Assembly: GCA_021848345.1 (NCBI GenBank)
Contig: JAJZUV010000004.1
Location: 86,894 to 150,893 of the forward strand
Length of the DNA stretch: 64,000 nt
Direction of reading: 5' to 3'
Origin: Pseudomonadota bacterium
GTDB lineage: Bacteria > Pseudomonadota > Gammaproteobacteria > Burkholderiales > Burkholderiaceae_C
The translations under genes and the position numbers were made by a program. The notes beneath the pieces are model-generated. The model did not search any database, had not been told where the DNA came from, and worked only from the letters and a program-made list of their open reading frames with translations. Below are positions 1 to 8,916 of this stretch, piece after piece (position 1 is the first letter of the stretch; every line of letters starts with the position of its first letter).

Positions 1-1691
1 GGCACCTGGACGCCGCGGAGCTCTCGGCGCGCGAGCGCAACCGTCTTCAACGCATCCTGGGCGCACGCATCCAGATCGACCTGCAGGCGCAACTCGACGC
101 CATGCTCGACGTGCACAACGCCTACAGCGCCTACCTCGCGCGGCCCCTGGCACGCGGCACGGCCGACCAGCGCACGCTGGTTCCGCCCAAGCTTCGCACA
201 TTGGCCAGCCTGCCCGGCATCGTGGGAAGCGCCATCCTGCGCCCCGGCGCGCACGGGCTGTTCGAACTCATCGCCTGCGAAGGCGCGCGTGCCGAGGAAC
301 TGGCCGAGTCCCTGACCGCCCCGGGGCAGCAACTGGCGCTGGACTCCAACCAGCCCACCGGCATGAGCGTGGCCGCGCTGGCCTGGCGCAGCGACTCCAT
401 CACCACGGCGCGCAGCCTGGAGGCCGAGCCGGCACTCGTGACCTGGCGCGACTCCGCGCGCAGGCTGGGCATCCACAGCGTCGCCGCGGTGCCCCTGATG
501 CGCGCCGGACAGACCGACGCGATCATGATGCTCTACGGCGCCTACCCGAATCAGTTCGATACCGTGCAGGGGCGCACCTTCGTGACGGCGGTGCAGAACC
601 GCTGGAACCTGATCGACGACCTGATGCGTCGCCGACTGCCCAGCATCGACCCGCACGACGCCGCGCTGGTGCGCCAGTGGCTGTACGCCGACGGGCTGCG
701 CATGTACATGCAACCCATCGTGGACCTGCGCGACGGGCGCCTGGTGAAGGTCGAGGCCCTGGCACGCCTGGCCTCCGCCGACGGCGAGATCCTGAGCCCC
801 GCCCACTTTCTCGCGGCACTGCGCGAGGCCGATCTGGACGCCCTGTTCCGCCTCGGGCTGCTGCAGACCCTGCAATGGCTGGCTCAGTGGCACGCGCAGG
901 GCCTGGAGCTGGACGTGTCCCTGAACATGCCGCCGTCGACCATGCTCCATCCGAAATGCGCCGAGTGGATCCGGGAAGCGCTGGACACCCACTCGGTCGC
1001 CGCGCGCCACCTGACGCTGGAACTGCTGGAATCGCAGGAAGTCGACGAATCCCTGCGCGACGAGGCCGTGGCCACGCTGCGCGGCGTGGGGGTGCGCCTG
1101 GCCATCGACGACCTGGGCTCCGGCTTCAGCAGCCTCAAGCGCCTGGCCAGCATGCCCTTCGACGTGATCAAGGTGGATCGCGGGATCCTGCTCGAGATCG
1201 ACCGCGACCCGGTGAAGGCCCTGAGCCTGATGCGCACGGTGGTGCAGATCGGGCGCGATTTCGAGAAGGAGGTGGTGGTCGAGGGCATCGAGACGGTCGC
1301 GGTGCAGGAGGCCGCGACCCTGCTCGGCGCGCGCTACGGCCAGGGATTCGGCATCGCCCGACCCATGCCGGCCTCCGAGTTCGCCGCATGGGCGAGGGAC
1401 TACGCGCGGCGCGGGACGCGCGACGCCGTGGCCTCGCCGATCCGCACCCCGCTCGGCGCCCTGGCCTTCCACTGGCTGTGCATGCACGAGGAACAGCCCC
1501 ATCGCGAGGCCTCCATCGCCAACTGCCCCCTCAGCGACTTCCTGGCCGGACAGGGCGAGGCGGCGCGCGAGGCCACAGCCTGGCATGCCCAGGTGCATGC
1601 CGCCCGGGAAGCCGAAGAACGCCGGGCCGCCGGCGACCGCGTGACGGCCTGGCTGGTCGAGCAGGTGCGCGCCGCCGCCGGCCTGCGGTAA
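1..1691 (+). CDS. c-di-GMP phosphodiesterase (GAF-EAL), 5' end outside window
   Basis: The reading frame is already open at base 3 and has no stop before the first ATG at 102, so the true start lies upstream. The residues before that ATG (HLDAAELSARERNRLQR) match the end of the globin-like module of the next gene, so this is a truncated view of a longer sensor. Counting from the ATG at 102, a GAF-like domain covers about residues 35-175 and an EAL domain about 190-450. The signature E-A-L starts at residue 218, and the LELLESQ and DDLGSGFSSL metal and catalytic blocks are intact, so c-di-GMP hydrolysis is likely. The same GAF-EAL order and phrasing recur in the next gene, which points to tandem duplication. 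Confidence 0.9.
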   Translation, partial: HLDAAELSARERNRLQRILGARIQIDLQAQLDAMLDVHNAYSAYLARPLARGTADQRTLVPPKLRTLASLPGIVGSAILRPGAHGLFELIACEGARAEELAESLTAPGQQLALDSNQPTGMSVAALAWRSDSITTARSLEAEPALVTWRDSARRLGIHSVAAVPLMRAGQTDAIMMLYGAYPNQFDTVQGRTFVTAVQNRWNLIDDLMRRRLPSIDPHDAALVRQWLYADGLRMYMQPIVDLRDGRLVKVEALARLASADGEILSPAHFLAALREADLDALFRLGLLQTLQWLAQWHAQGLELDVSLNMPPSTMLHPKCAEWIREALDTHSVAARHLTLELLESQEVDESLRDEAVATLRGVGVRLAIDDLGSGFSSLKRLASMPFDVIKVDRGILLEIDRDPVKALSLMRTVVQIGRDFEKEVVVEGIETVAVQEAATLLGARYGQGFGIARPMPASEFAAWARDYARRGTRDAVASPIRTPLGALAFHWLCMHEEQPHREASIANCPLSDFLAGQGEAAREATAWHAQVHAAREAEERRAAGDRVTAWLVEQVRAAAGLR

Positions 1692-1761
1692 ACCGCCTCC
1701 ACGCCGGCGCGATTTCGCGATACGCTGGTGCGCATCCAGCGCCACGCATCGTCGCAAAGCC

Positions 1762-4700
1762 ATGGTCGAAGACCCCTCCGGGGCGGCACTGATCGAAGTC
1801 GCGGTGGGCCGCGCGAGCGGCTCCACCGCGGGCGCCGATGCGGCTCGCGCGTGCCGGCCACGGTTACGGGCGCACGCGGCCTCGGTGGTGCTGGTCCATG
1901 CTTCGGTGCAGCACGACCTGGATGCCGTGCTGGCGGGGGTGCGAAGCGTGTTCCCGGATGCCCCGTTGATCGGCGCCACCACCTGCGGGGAGATCGACTC
2001 CGGGATCCACCACGCCAGCGTGGTCGTCACCGTGCTCGCCTCCCCCCACCTGCGATGCAGCGTCGGCGTGGGCGACGGCGCCGGCTCGAACTGGCGCGCG
2101 GCGCTGGACCAGGCGCTGGCGACGCCTGCGCTGCGGGCCGCGCTGGCACCCGACGACGAACTCCTGCGGGCGCGCGCTGAGCGCGGCTCGCAGCTCTTCG
2201 CCATGCTGTTCGTGCCGGGCAACACCCGCCGCCAGCCGTCCACCGGCTTCGAGATCGTCGAGGCCTTCAAGGCCCACACGCTGGGCACCATCCCGATCCT
2301 CGCGGGCGCCAGCGCCGACGACTGGCGCATGCAGGGCAACGCGGTGTTCCAGGGTTCCGAGGTGCATGCCGACGGGCTGCTGGTGGCGGTGTTCGAGACC
2401 GAACTGAGCTTCGGCATCGCCATGAGTCACGGTTTCCAGCCGTCCATGCAGGCGCTGAGCGTGACCGGAAGCACGGGCAGGGAACTGCTGTCGCTGGATG
2501 GCGCGCCCGCGCTGCAGTCCGTGGCCGCGCGCCTGGGCCGCGCGGCCGGCGCTCTGCGCGACGAGCACATCACGCTGTACACGCGTACCGTGCTGGGCAC
2601 GCGCGACCCGCTGGAGCAGTTCTCGATCCACGTCGCCAGCTACGCCACCGAGCGCGACGGGGTGTTGCTCACCCAGCCGGTCGCCCCGGGCGCATCCCTC
2701 TACCTCATGGCCGCACGCGAGGCCACCCGGGACGCTGGCTCGCACGCCGTGCGCAAGGCCCTGCTGCGCGCGGCCACGAGTCGGCCGGCGTTGGTGCTCG
2801 TGCACCACTGCGCGATCCGCGCGGCCATCCTCGGCGAGGAAACGGCGGCGGCCGAGATCGAGCACATGGCGCGCCTGACCGCGCCGGCTCCGCTCGCCGG
2901 CTTCTGCAGCTTCGGCGAGGCCGGCGTAGCCGACGACGGCGTCAGTCGCTACAACAATGCCTCGGTCTCGGTGCTGGTGCTGGGCCGGGAGTTCTCGCGC
3001 TCGGCGTCGGTGGCGCGGGAGAACCGGCGCCTGCGCGAGCAAGTGCAGGCGCTCTCGGAGCTCAGCCTGTTCGACCAGGCGCTGCGCCAGACGCGAGACG
3101 CCTTCGCGATCGCCGGGCCCGATCTCCGGTACCGTTTCGTCAATCCGGCCTTCACCCAGCTGTTCGAATACACCTCCGAGGAAATCGTCGGCCAGGGCCC
3201 CGAGGCGCTGCGCCCGCCCGACGGGGATCCGGAGCGGGACGCGGCCGCGCTGGTGCGCAGGGCCGTGGCCGAGGGATCCTTCCATGGCGAGGTGCTGCGC
3301 CGCTCCCGTGGCGGGCGGGTGTTCCCGGTCATGGTCTCGTTGAATGTGCTGCGGGATATCCGCGGAGAAGTTCGCGGCTTCGTATGCTCCTACAGCGACT
3401 TGAGCGAACGCTACGCGGCGGCGCGTGCCGCGGCCGAGGCCGCGCGCCGGCTGGAACTGGTCAATGCGCGCCTGGCCACGGCGATCAGCGCCTCCGACCT
3501 GACTTTGTGGGACTACGACGCCGAGCGCGCCGTCCTTCGACTGGACGAGGGCGCGGCGCCGCTGCCCGCGCACCTGCTGGTCCCCGGCGGGGTACCGGTG
3601 GCCGAACTCGAGGCTGCGGTGCACCCGCAGGATCTGGGGCGGGTGCGCAATCTCGCGACCCAGGCGCTGGCCGGGGGCGAGCCCGGCTTCCATGCCGAAT
3701 TCCGGGTCCGTGCCGGCGACGACGCGTGGCGCTGGCTGCGCTGCGCCGGGCGCGTGGTCGAGCGCAGGGCGGACGGCAGCGCCACGCGCGCGGTCGGTAC
3801 CGCGCTGGATATCACGGAGTCCAAGCGCGTCGAGGAACGACTGCGCCACGCGGCCCTGCATGACGCGCTCACCGGCCTTCCCAATCGCCTGGCGCTGACC
3901 CAGCACCTGAACTCCGCCATCGCGCGCGCCCGGCGGCACGGCCGCTCGCTGGCCGTGGGCATGATGGACCTGAACGACTTCAAGCCGGTCAACGACACCT
4001 GGGGCCACATCGTCGGCGATCGCCTGCTGGTCGAGGTGGCGCGGCGCCTGGCGAGCCTGCTGCGCGCACAGGACTTCCTGGCTCGCATGGGCGGAGACGA
4101 ATTCGTGGTGGTCATCGAGGACCTCGATGCGCTGCGCCCGCTGGACAGCGTGGCCGCAGCGCTCAAGCGCCTGCACGGCGCGGTCGAGGCGGCCTTCGAG
4201 ATCGATGCGGTCCCCCCCGTGAACATCGGCCTGAGCGCGGGCATCGCGCTGTACCCCGACGACGGCAACGACGCCGACGCCCTGCTGCGCCAGGCCGACG
4301 CCGCGATGTACCTGACCAAGCAATACAAGTCGGAAGGCGAGTGGTGGCGCGCGCACGCCGTCGACGCCCAGGACCCCTCCGCGGCGGCGCCGGACGCCTA
4401 CGGAGCCCAGGCGCGCGCGCTGCTCGCGGGCTCGCGCCTGCAACTGGAGATCATCGAGGCGGATTTCGTCGAGAGCTTCTACGCGAACCTCAACCGCAAC
4501 CCGGACATGCAGGCCTTGCTGGCCGTGCTGAGCGCCGGGGAACTCGCCGCGCTGAAACAGCACCAGCGCGCGCACGTGCGCCTTCTGCTGCATCCGGACA
4601 CCTCCGCGGAACGCGTGCAGGCGACAGGCGCCACGCTGGGCCAGGCGCACGCGCTGGCCGGCGTCGGCGGCGCCTGGCTGGCGCAAAGCCAGATGGACTA

Positions 4701-6393
4701 CCGCAAGCTGCTGGCCGAACGCCTGGCGCGCAGCCTGCTCGCGCCGCGCGATCGTCACCGCCTGTTGGCGATCGTCGAAGCGCGCCTGCAGGACGACCTG
4801 CACGCCCAGCTGCGCGCCAGCCAGCAGACCGTGGCCGACCACATGGACATCCTCGCCCAGGCCCTGCCGCCTCCGGGCACCCTGTGGATCGATGCGATGC
4901 GCGAGGAAATCGATCGCCTGGGATCGCTGCCGGGCATCGTCTCCGCCGCCTGCTTCCGCCTGGACTCGGGAGGCATGTTCCAGCTCGAGTCCGATGCCGG
5001 CCCGCGTAGTCCGGCCATCCGGGCCATCGTCCTGGATCACCGCTATTCCCCCGCGGGCGGCGACTCGTCGACGGAGTCCCAGACCATCGTGGTGCGCGCC
5101 TGGCGCACCGGATCCATCGCCAGCCTGGCCTCCTATCGCAGGGCCTATGCCGACAACGAGGAAGCGACTTGGGCAAGCGCCGTGCTGGCGCTCGGCGTGC
5201 GCAGCGCCATGGCCTTTCCCGTGCTGTCGGCCGCCGGCCACACGGTGGCGGTGGTGCGGCTGCTGGGCACCCGCCTGAACCAGTTCGAGAGCGACTGGAT
5301 GCGCCAGTTCGGCGTCGGACTGCAGCAGCGCTGGACCTCGCTGTGGCTGCGCTGCCGCGGCCCGGCGCTGAACGCGGTTCCCGCCGACGTCGCGACCTCC
5401 TATCGCGACCGCCTGTTCAGCGCCGGCGGGCTGCGCATGGACGTGCAGCCGGTGGTGGACCTGGCCACCGGCGCGCTGGCACGCGTGGAGGCGCTGGCCA
5501 GGCTGGTGATGGCCGACGGAAGCATCGTCGGGCCCGGTGAATTCCTTCCCCTGCTGGGCACCGCCGAGCTCGACCGCCTGTTCCGCGCCGGGCTCGACCT
5601 TGCCCTGGCCTCGCTGGTGAGCTGGGAGGCGGCCGGACTGACCATCGGGGTGGCCGTCAACATCGCTCCCAGCACCCTGCTCGATCCGGCCTGTCCGCAC
5701 TGGGTGGAGCAGGCGCTGCGCAAGCACCGGCTGGAGCCACGGCGCCTGACCCTGGAACTGCTGGAATCCCAGGACATCGAGTCCAGCGTGCAGGACCTCG
5801 CGATCCGTCGCCTGACGGAAATCGGCGTGCGCCTTTCGATGGATGATTTCGGCTCGGGCTACAGCAGCCTGCAACGCCTGGCCTCCCTGCCCTTCGACAC
5901 CGTGAAGGTCGACCAGAGCCTGCTGGTGCGCATTCGCGAGGATCCGGTGCGCACCCTGAGCCTGATCCACAGCGCGATCCAGATCGGCAAGGATTTCGAG
6001 CGCACCGTGGTCGTCGAAGGCCTCGAGGACGAGGGCATGATCGAGGCAGCCACCCTGCTGGGCGCCACCCACGGCCAGGGCTTCGGTCTCGCTCGACCGA
6101 TGCCGGCCCACACCCTGTTGCCGTGGCTCGCAACCTGCGCGCGCACCTCCTCCGGCAACGCCATCGGCACCGCGCTGGGCGCGCTCGCGCACCACTGGCG
6201 GCGCCTGCACGCGGGGCCGCTGCGGGATCGCGGCAGCGACGACGAAGGCCTGCGGGACTACCTGCGCGATCGGGGCGAGCCCGCCGCGCAGGCCTTGCGC
6301 TGGCACACCAGTCTGCTCGAAGGGCGCGAGCCCGAACGCCACGCCGAGCTGCTCACGCAGTGGCTGGTCGATCAGGTTCGCCTGGCAGGCTGA
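1762..6393 (+). CDS. FIST-PAS-PAS-GGDEF-globin-GAF-EAL c-di-GMP sensor protein
   Basis: This is a 1543-residue multidomain protein with no membrane segment visible. Order: FIST N and C domains (about residues 30-400, proposed small-ligand sensors), two PAS domains (about 435-550 and 560-690), GGDEF (about 695-855, intact GGDEF at 777-781), a globin-coupled-sensor-like domain (about 880-1035, LGQAHALAGVGGAW with candidate proximal haem His963), a GAF-like domain (about 1045-1200) and EAL (about 1215-1475, E-A-L at 1243-1245, LELLESQ and DDFGSGYSSL present). Both cyclase and phosphodiesterase signatures look functional. The last 100 residues also resemble the tail of the preceding gene. Its 3' end overlaps the convergent hemerythrin gene by 41 bases. 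The haem assignment is inferred from the His context only. Confidence 0.93.
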   Translation: MVEDPSGAALIEVAVGRASGSTAGADAARACRPRLRAHAASVVLVHASVQHDLDAVLAGVRSVFPDAPLIGATTCGEIDSGIHHASVVVTVLASPHLRCSVGVGDGAGSNWRAALDQALATPALRAALAPDDELLRARAERGSQLFAMLFVPGNTRRQPSTGFEIVEAFKAHTLGTIPILAGASADDWRMQGNAVFQGSEVHADGLLVAVFETELSFGIAMSHGFQPSMQALSVTGSTGRELLSLDGAPALQSVAARLGRAAGALRDEHITLYTRTVLGTRDPLEQFSIHVASYATERDGVLLTQPVAPGASLYLMAAREATRDAGSHAVRKALLRAATSRPALVLVHHCAIRAAILGEETAAAEIEHMARLTAPAPLAGFCSFGEAGVADDGVSRYNNASVSVLVLGREFSRSASVARENRRLREQVQALSELSLFDQALRQTRDAFAIAGPDLRYRFVNPAFTQLFEYTSEEIVGQGPEALRPPDGDPERDAAALVRRAVAEGSFHGEVLRRSRGGRVFPVMVSLNVLRDIRGEVRGFVCSYSDLSERYAAARAAAEAARRLELVNARLATAISASDLTLWDYDAERAVLRLDEGAAPLPAHLLVPGGVPVAELEAAVHPQDLGRVRNLATQALAGGEPGFHAEFRVRAGDDAWRWLRCAGRVVERRADGSATRAVGTALDITESKRVEERLRHAALHDALTGLPNRLALTQHLNSAIARARRHGRSLAVGMMDLNDFKPVNDTWGHIVGDRLLVEVARRLASLLRAQDFLARMGGDEFVVVIEDLDALRPLDSVAAALKRLHGAVEAAFEIDAVPPVNIGLSAGIALYPDDGNDADALLRQADAAMYLTKQYKSEGEWWRAHAVDAQDPSAAAPDAYGAQARALLAGSRLQLEIIEADFVESFYANLNRNPDMQALLAVLSAGELAALKQHQRAHVRLLLHPDTSAERVQATGATLGQAHALAGVGGAWLAQSQMDYRKLLAERLARSLLAPRDRHRLLAIVEARLQDDLHAQLRASQQTVADHMDILAQALPPPGTLWIDAMREEIDRLGSLPGIVSAACFRLDSGGMFQLESDAGPRSPAIRAIVLDHRYSPAGGDSSTESQTIVVRAWRTGSIASLASYRRAYADNEEATWASAVLALGVRSAMAFPVLSAAGHTVAVVRLLGTRLNQFESDWMRQFGVGLQQRWTSLWLRCRGPALNAVPADVATSYRDRLFSAGGLRMDVQPVVDLATGALARVEALARLVMADGSIVGPGEFLPLLGTAELDRLFRAGLDLALASLVSWEAAGLTIGVAVNIAPSTLLDPACPHWVEQALRKHRLEPRRLTLELLESQDIESSVQDLAIRRLTEIGVRLSMDDFGSGYSSLQRLASLPFDTVKVDQSLLVRIREDPVRTLSLIHSAIQIGKDFERTVVVEGLEDEGMIEAATLLGATHGQGFGLARPMPAHTLLPWLATCARTSSGNAIGTALGALAHHWRRLHAGPLRDRGSDDEGLRDYLRDRGEPAAQALRWHTSLLEGREPERHAELLTQWLVDQVRLAG

Positions 6394-7192
6394 TCTCCAC
6401 GAACAGCCCCTTCTCCTCGCGCTCGAAGTGATGCTCCAGCAGATGCTGCAGGGGCAGCGCGGCATCCACCAGTTCCAGGCGCCGGCGCGGAGAACGGATC
6501 CGCTCTGGCAGTTCCCGCAGGCTCGCACGCAGCTCGCCGAGCGCGCGCTCCAGCGCCGCGTGCTCGGCCTCGTAGGTACGCCGCGGCCAGCGCGCCGCCC
6601 GGGGTAGCGCCGGGAACAACGCGGTCTCCTCCAGTCGTGCATGGGGCCCATGCACCTGCACCATCGCGTCGAAGGCGGCGCGCGCATCCGCGACGTCGCC
6701 GCGCAGCAGGGCCACGCGCGCATCGCCCACCAGACGCAGCATGCGCGCGTGTTCGTCGCGAAGCCGGCGACGCAAGCCCTCGGGATCGCGCAGCTCGCGT
6801 GCTGCCGCGGCGCCATCGGGCGCGGGCCGGCACAGGTAGTCCAGCAACGCCGCGGCATGGTTGTGCACCGGATCGCGCGCCGCATACAGCAGGGTCAGGC
6901 GCCCGTGCACGCGCAGCAAGGCCTCGAGGCGCCGCACCGCCTGCGGGTTGGCGTCGAGCTCGGCGTGATAGCGTTCGACGAACGGCCCCCACTTGCCGGC
7001 GTCGTGCGCGAACCACTTGCGCAACTCGCCGGAGGGGGCGATGTCTCGCAGCCACAGGTCCGCGGCCACCTGCTCGCGCCGCAAGCCCCGCGGCCACAGG
7101 CGATCCACCAGCACCCGGCACCCGTCGTCGGGCGACGCCGGGTCATGGACCCGGCGAATGCTCAGGAGCGGTGCGGCGGGTGCGGGAGCCAC
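6353..7192 (-). CDS. DUF488-hemerythrin fusion protein
   Basis: The N-terminal third is a YeaO-type DUF488 domain (RVHDPASPDDG, then RVLVDRLWPRGLRRE). The C-terminal half is a hemerythrin-like four-helix bundle with the expected ligand spacing: DEHARM, VHGPHARLEE, EAEHAALE and LEHHFEREEKGLF. Hemerythrins carry a di-iron centre that binds O2 or senses NO or redox state; DUF488 has no settled function. I chose the GTG at 7192 because DUF488 proteins begin just before the RRV motif. An ATG at 7276 would add 28 residues with no family similarity; neither start has a clear ribosome binding site. The neighbouring globin-containing c-di-GMP protein suggests a shared gas or redox theme, which is inference. 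Confidence 0.87.
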   Translation of the reverse strand: MAPAPAAPLLSIRRVHDPASPDDGCRVLVDRLWPRGLRREQVAADLWLRDIAPSGELRKWFAHDAGKWGPFVERYHAELDANPQAVRRLEALLRVHGRLTLLYAARDPVHNHAAALLDYLCRPAPDGAAAARELRDPEGLRRRLRDEHARMLRLVGDARVALLRGDVADARAAFDAMVQVHGPHARLEETALFPALPRAARWPRRTYEAEHAALERALGELRASLRELPERIRSPRRRLELVDAALPLQHLLEHHFEREEKGLFVEISLPGEPDRPATA

Positions 7193-7346
7193 GGTCGGAG
7201 GGAGGTGGGCGAGCCTGATGGTCGATGGGAACCATTGTCGCCGAACCTGGACGCCGGAAGGTCGGATGGCCGACATATTCGATGTCTAGAATGCATCCTC
7301 TCCCTGGCCTATGTTCTTCCGCGAACCTTCACGAAAGGAACCCGGC

Positions 7347-7838
7347 ATGACCCTTGCCCGCAAGCTTCTTCCCGGCCTCGCGCTGGCCGCCGCGCTGGCG
7401 GCGAGCTCCGCCCACGCGGCTTCCGCACCGAGTTGCGAAGCCATCGGCCGCGCGGTGTCGGCCGCGCTGGGACCCGTGGCCTCGGTCACGGACAACACCG
7501 CCAAGGTGCATGCACTGAGGGCCAAGGCGCCCTACGCCGTGCTGCGTGCCTGCGACGTGCACATGCCCGGGCACCGTATACCCCTGCAGGTCACCATCGA
7601 TGCGCCGGTGCCGCGCATGTACCTGCAGAGCATGGCCCGATTCGCGGCCGCGACCGGCCGTCATGCGCAGAAGCTGGACGGCGCGGCCTATGGCGACCTG
7701 GCCTACCTGATCCCCCAGATGGGCGGCGGCAACGCGGTCGACGCGCTGGTCGGCGACGAGGCGCTGTCGGTCGGCTACTGGACCCAGGCCGCGCAGACCC
7801 GCGCCATGGCTCGACACATCGTCGCGCTGATGAAGTGA
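7347..7838 (+). CDS. Small exported protein of unknown function
   Basis: The 163-residue product starts with a classical signal peptide (positively charged MTLARK, hydrophobic core, cleavage likely after SSAHA, about residue 24). The mature part is about 139 residues, with two cysteines (in SCEAIG and RACDVH) that could form a periplasmic disulfide. I did not recognise a family. The ATG at 7347 is preceded by GAAAGGAA at good spacing, which favours it over the upstream in-frame ATG at 7311. It is divergent from the DUF488-hemerythrin gene and convergent with the MOSC gene. Confidence 0.7.
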   Translation: MTLARKLLPGLALAAALAASSAHAASAPSCEAIGRAVSAALGPVASVTDNTAKVHALRAKAPYAVLRACDVHMPGHRIPLQVTIDAPVPRMYLQSMARFAAATGRHAQKLDGAAYGDLAYLIPQMGGGNAVDALVGDEALSVGYWTQAAQTRAMARHIVALMK

Positions 7839-7839
7839 C

Positions 7840-7881
7840 CCGGGCGGCGCGCGCCGGCATGCGGCGTGCGCCGCGGCCCGG
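7840..7881. terminator. Bidirectional hairpin between convergent genes
   Basis: A long GC-rich inverted repeat (GGCGCGCGCCG paired with CGGCGTGCGCC, extended outward by CCGGGC and GGCCCGG with a small bulge) fills the gap between the exported protein gene and the convergent MOSC gene. There is no T-run, so it is a hairpin-type candidate rather than a textbook intrinsic terminator. Confidence 0.45.
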
Positions 7882-7882
7882 C

Positions 7883-8557
7883 TCAGGCGCCGCCCTGCTC
7901 GCGCAGCCAGGCGATGCGCTGCTCGAGCTTGCGCTTCCAGTTCTGCGCGATGGCCGGCGCCCGCGCCAGGCGCTGCAGGGCCTCCAGCGGCGCCTGCTCG
8001 CGCTGCACCAGCTCCAGCATGAGGTCCAGGCGCAGCGCCGGGTCGCCCGGATCGACGAGTTCCAGCGCATCGCCGGGCTCGACCACGCCGGTGCGCAGCA
8101 CCCGCCAGTACCACCCGGTGCGGCGGCTGCGCGCGATGGCCGCGGCCACCCCCTCGCATGCGAGCTTCTCGTCGATTTTCCAGCAGGGGTTGCGCGGCTG
8201 GCAGACCTGCAGCAGCGCGCGGCCCAGGCGCCATGTGTCGCCCACGCGCACGCCGCTTTCGTCCAGCCCCTCGCACGAAAGGTTCTCGCCGATCGCGCCC
8301 GCCCCGAGGCGGCCGCGCAAGGACGGGAACAGGCGCTCCAGTTCGGCATAGTGATCCGCCGGATACAACTGCACCGCCTTGTCCGGACCGCCGTGTACCC
8401 TGCGGTCGGCCTGCACGTCGCCGTCGAAGCCCACGGGTCCCAGATGCACCGCGCCCGACACCGGAAGCTTGAAAATGCCGCTGAGCCTGCCGGATGCCGG
8501 CAGCGGGCGCACTCCGCCCACGAAAATCCGTACCGCAACCTTGGTGATCGTGTCCAT
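7883..8557 (-). CDS. MOSC domain protein (YiiM-like)
   Basis: The 224-residue protein has a MOSC core (about residues 35-165) with the conserved cysteine in QPRNPCWKI and the upstream GDVQADRRVHGGPDKAVQLYP segment typical of YiiM-type proteins. MOSC domains bind sulfur-carrying molybdenum cofactor; YiiM homologues contribute to reduction of N-hydroxylated bases such as 6-hydroxylaminopurine. The family assignment is firm, the substrate is inferred. The gene stands alone, and its 3' end faces the hairpin shared with the exported protein gene. Confidence 0.88.
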   Translation of the reverse strand: MDTITKVAVRIFVGGVRPLPASGRLSGIFKLPVSGAVHLGPVGFDGDVQADRRVHGGPDKAVQLYPADHYAELERLFPSLRGRLGAGAIGENLSCEGLDESGVRVGDTWRLGRALLQVCQPRNPCWKIDEKLACEGVAAAIARSRRTGWYWRVLRTGVVEPGDALELVDPGDPALRLDLMLELVQREQAPLEALQRLARAPAIAQNWKRKLEQRIAWLREQGGA

Positions 8558-8626
8558 GGTTCAGCGAAGATAGCCGAAGTGGCGTGCGGAGGCGGCCCCG
8601 GCGACCGCCTCTGCCGCTTCGGCCCC

Positions 8627-8902
8627 TCAGGGCGCCACACCCGCCGCGCCGCGCGCGTGCCGGCGTGCCGCGCACAGCAGGCGCAGCCAGGGCGGCAGAT
8701 GGAACACCGCCATGAGCAGGTACATGGCCGTCATGCCGAACAGCGGCGAGGAGCCCTGCATCGCCCCGCACAGTGCATCGGCGCGCGTTCCGGCCAGCAC
8801 CGAGCCCAGCGTCATGAGCGCGAATGCGGGCGCGGCGGCCAGGCCGATCCAGCGCGCCGGGGCGCAGTCCGGCGCTGCCCGATCGCCCGCGCGCGTCGGC
8901 AT
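8627..8902 (-). CDS. Small hydrophobic protein of unknown function
   Basis: A 91-residue protein with one or two hydrophobic segments (IGLAAAPAFALMTLGSVLA and FGMTAMYLLMAVFHL). The start ATG at 8902 has a strong GGGGGGAGAAG ribosome binding site just upstream. It begins 14 bases after the DUF899 stop codon on the same strand, so the two are very likely cotranscribed. No family was recognised. The same frame stays open much further upstream, but that stretch is the shadow of DUF899 and other genes. Confidence 0.68.
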   Translation of the reverse strand: MPTRAGDRAAPDCAPARWIGLAAAPAFALMTLGSVLAGTRADALCGAMQGSSPLFGMTAMYLLMAVFHLPPWLRLLCAARRHARGAAGVAP

Positions 8903-8916
8903 GCTTCTCCCCCCGA

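Noticed and set aside
1864..6885. Minus-strand open frame of 1673 codons
   Set aside because: Antisense shadow of the FIST-GGDEF-EAL gene; composition is Arg/Gln/Gly-rich and shows no domains.
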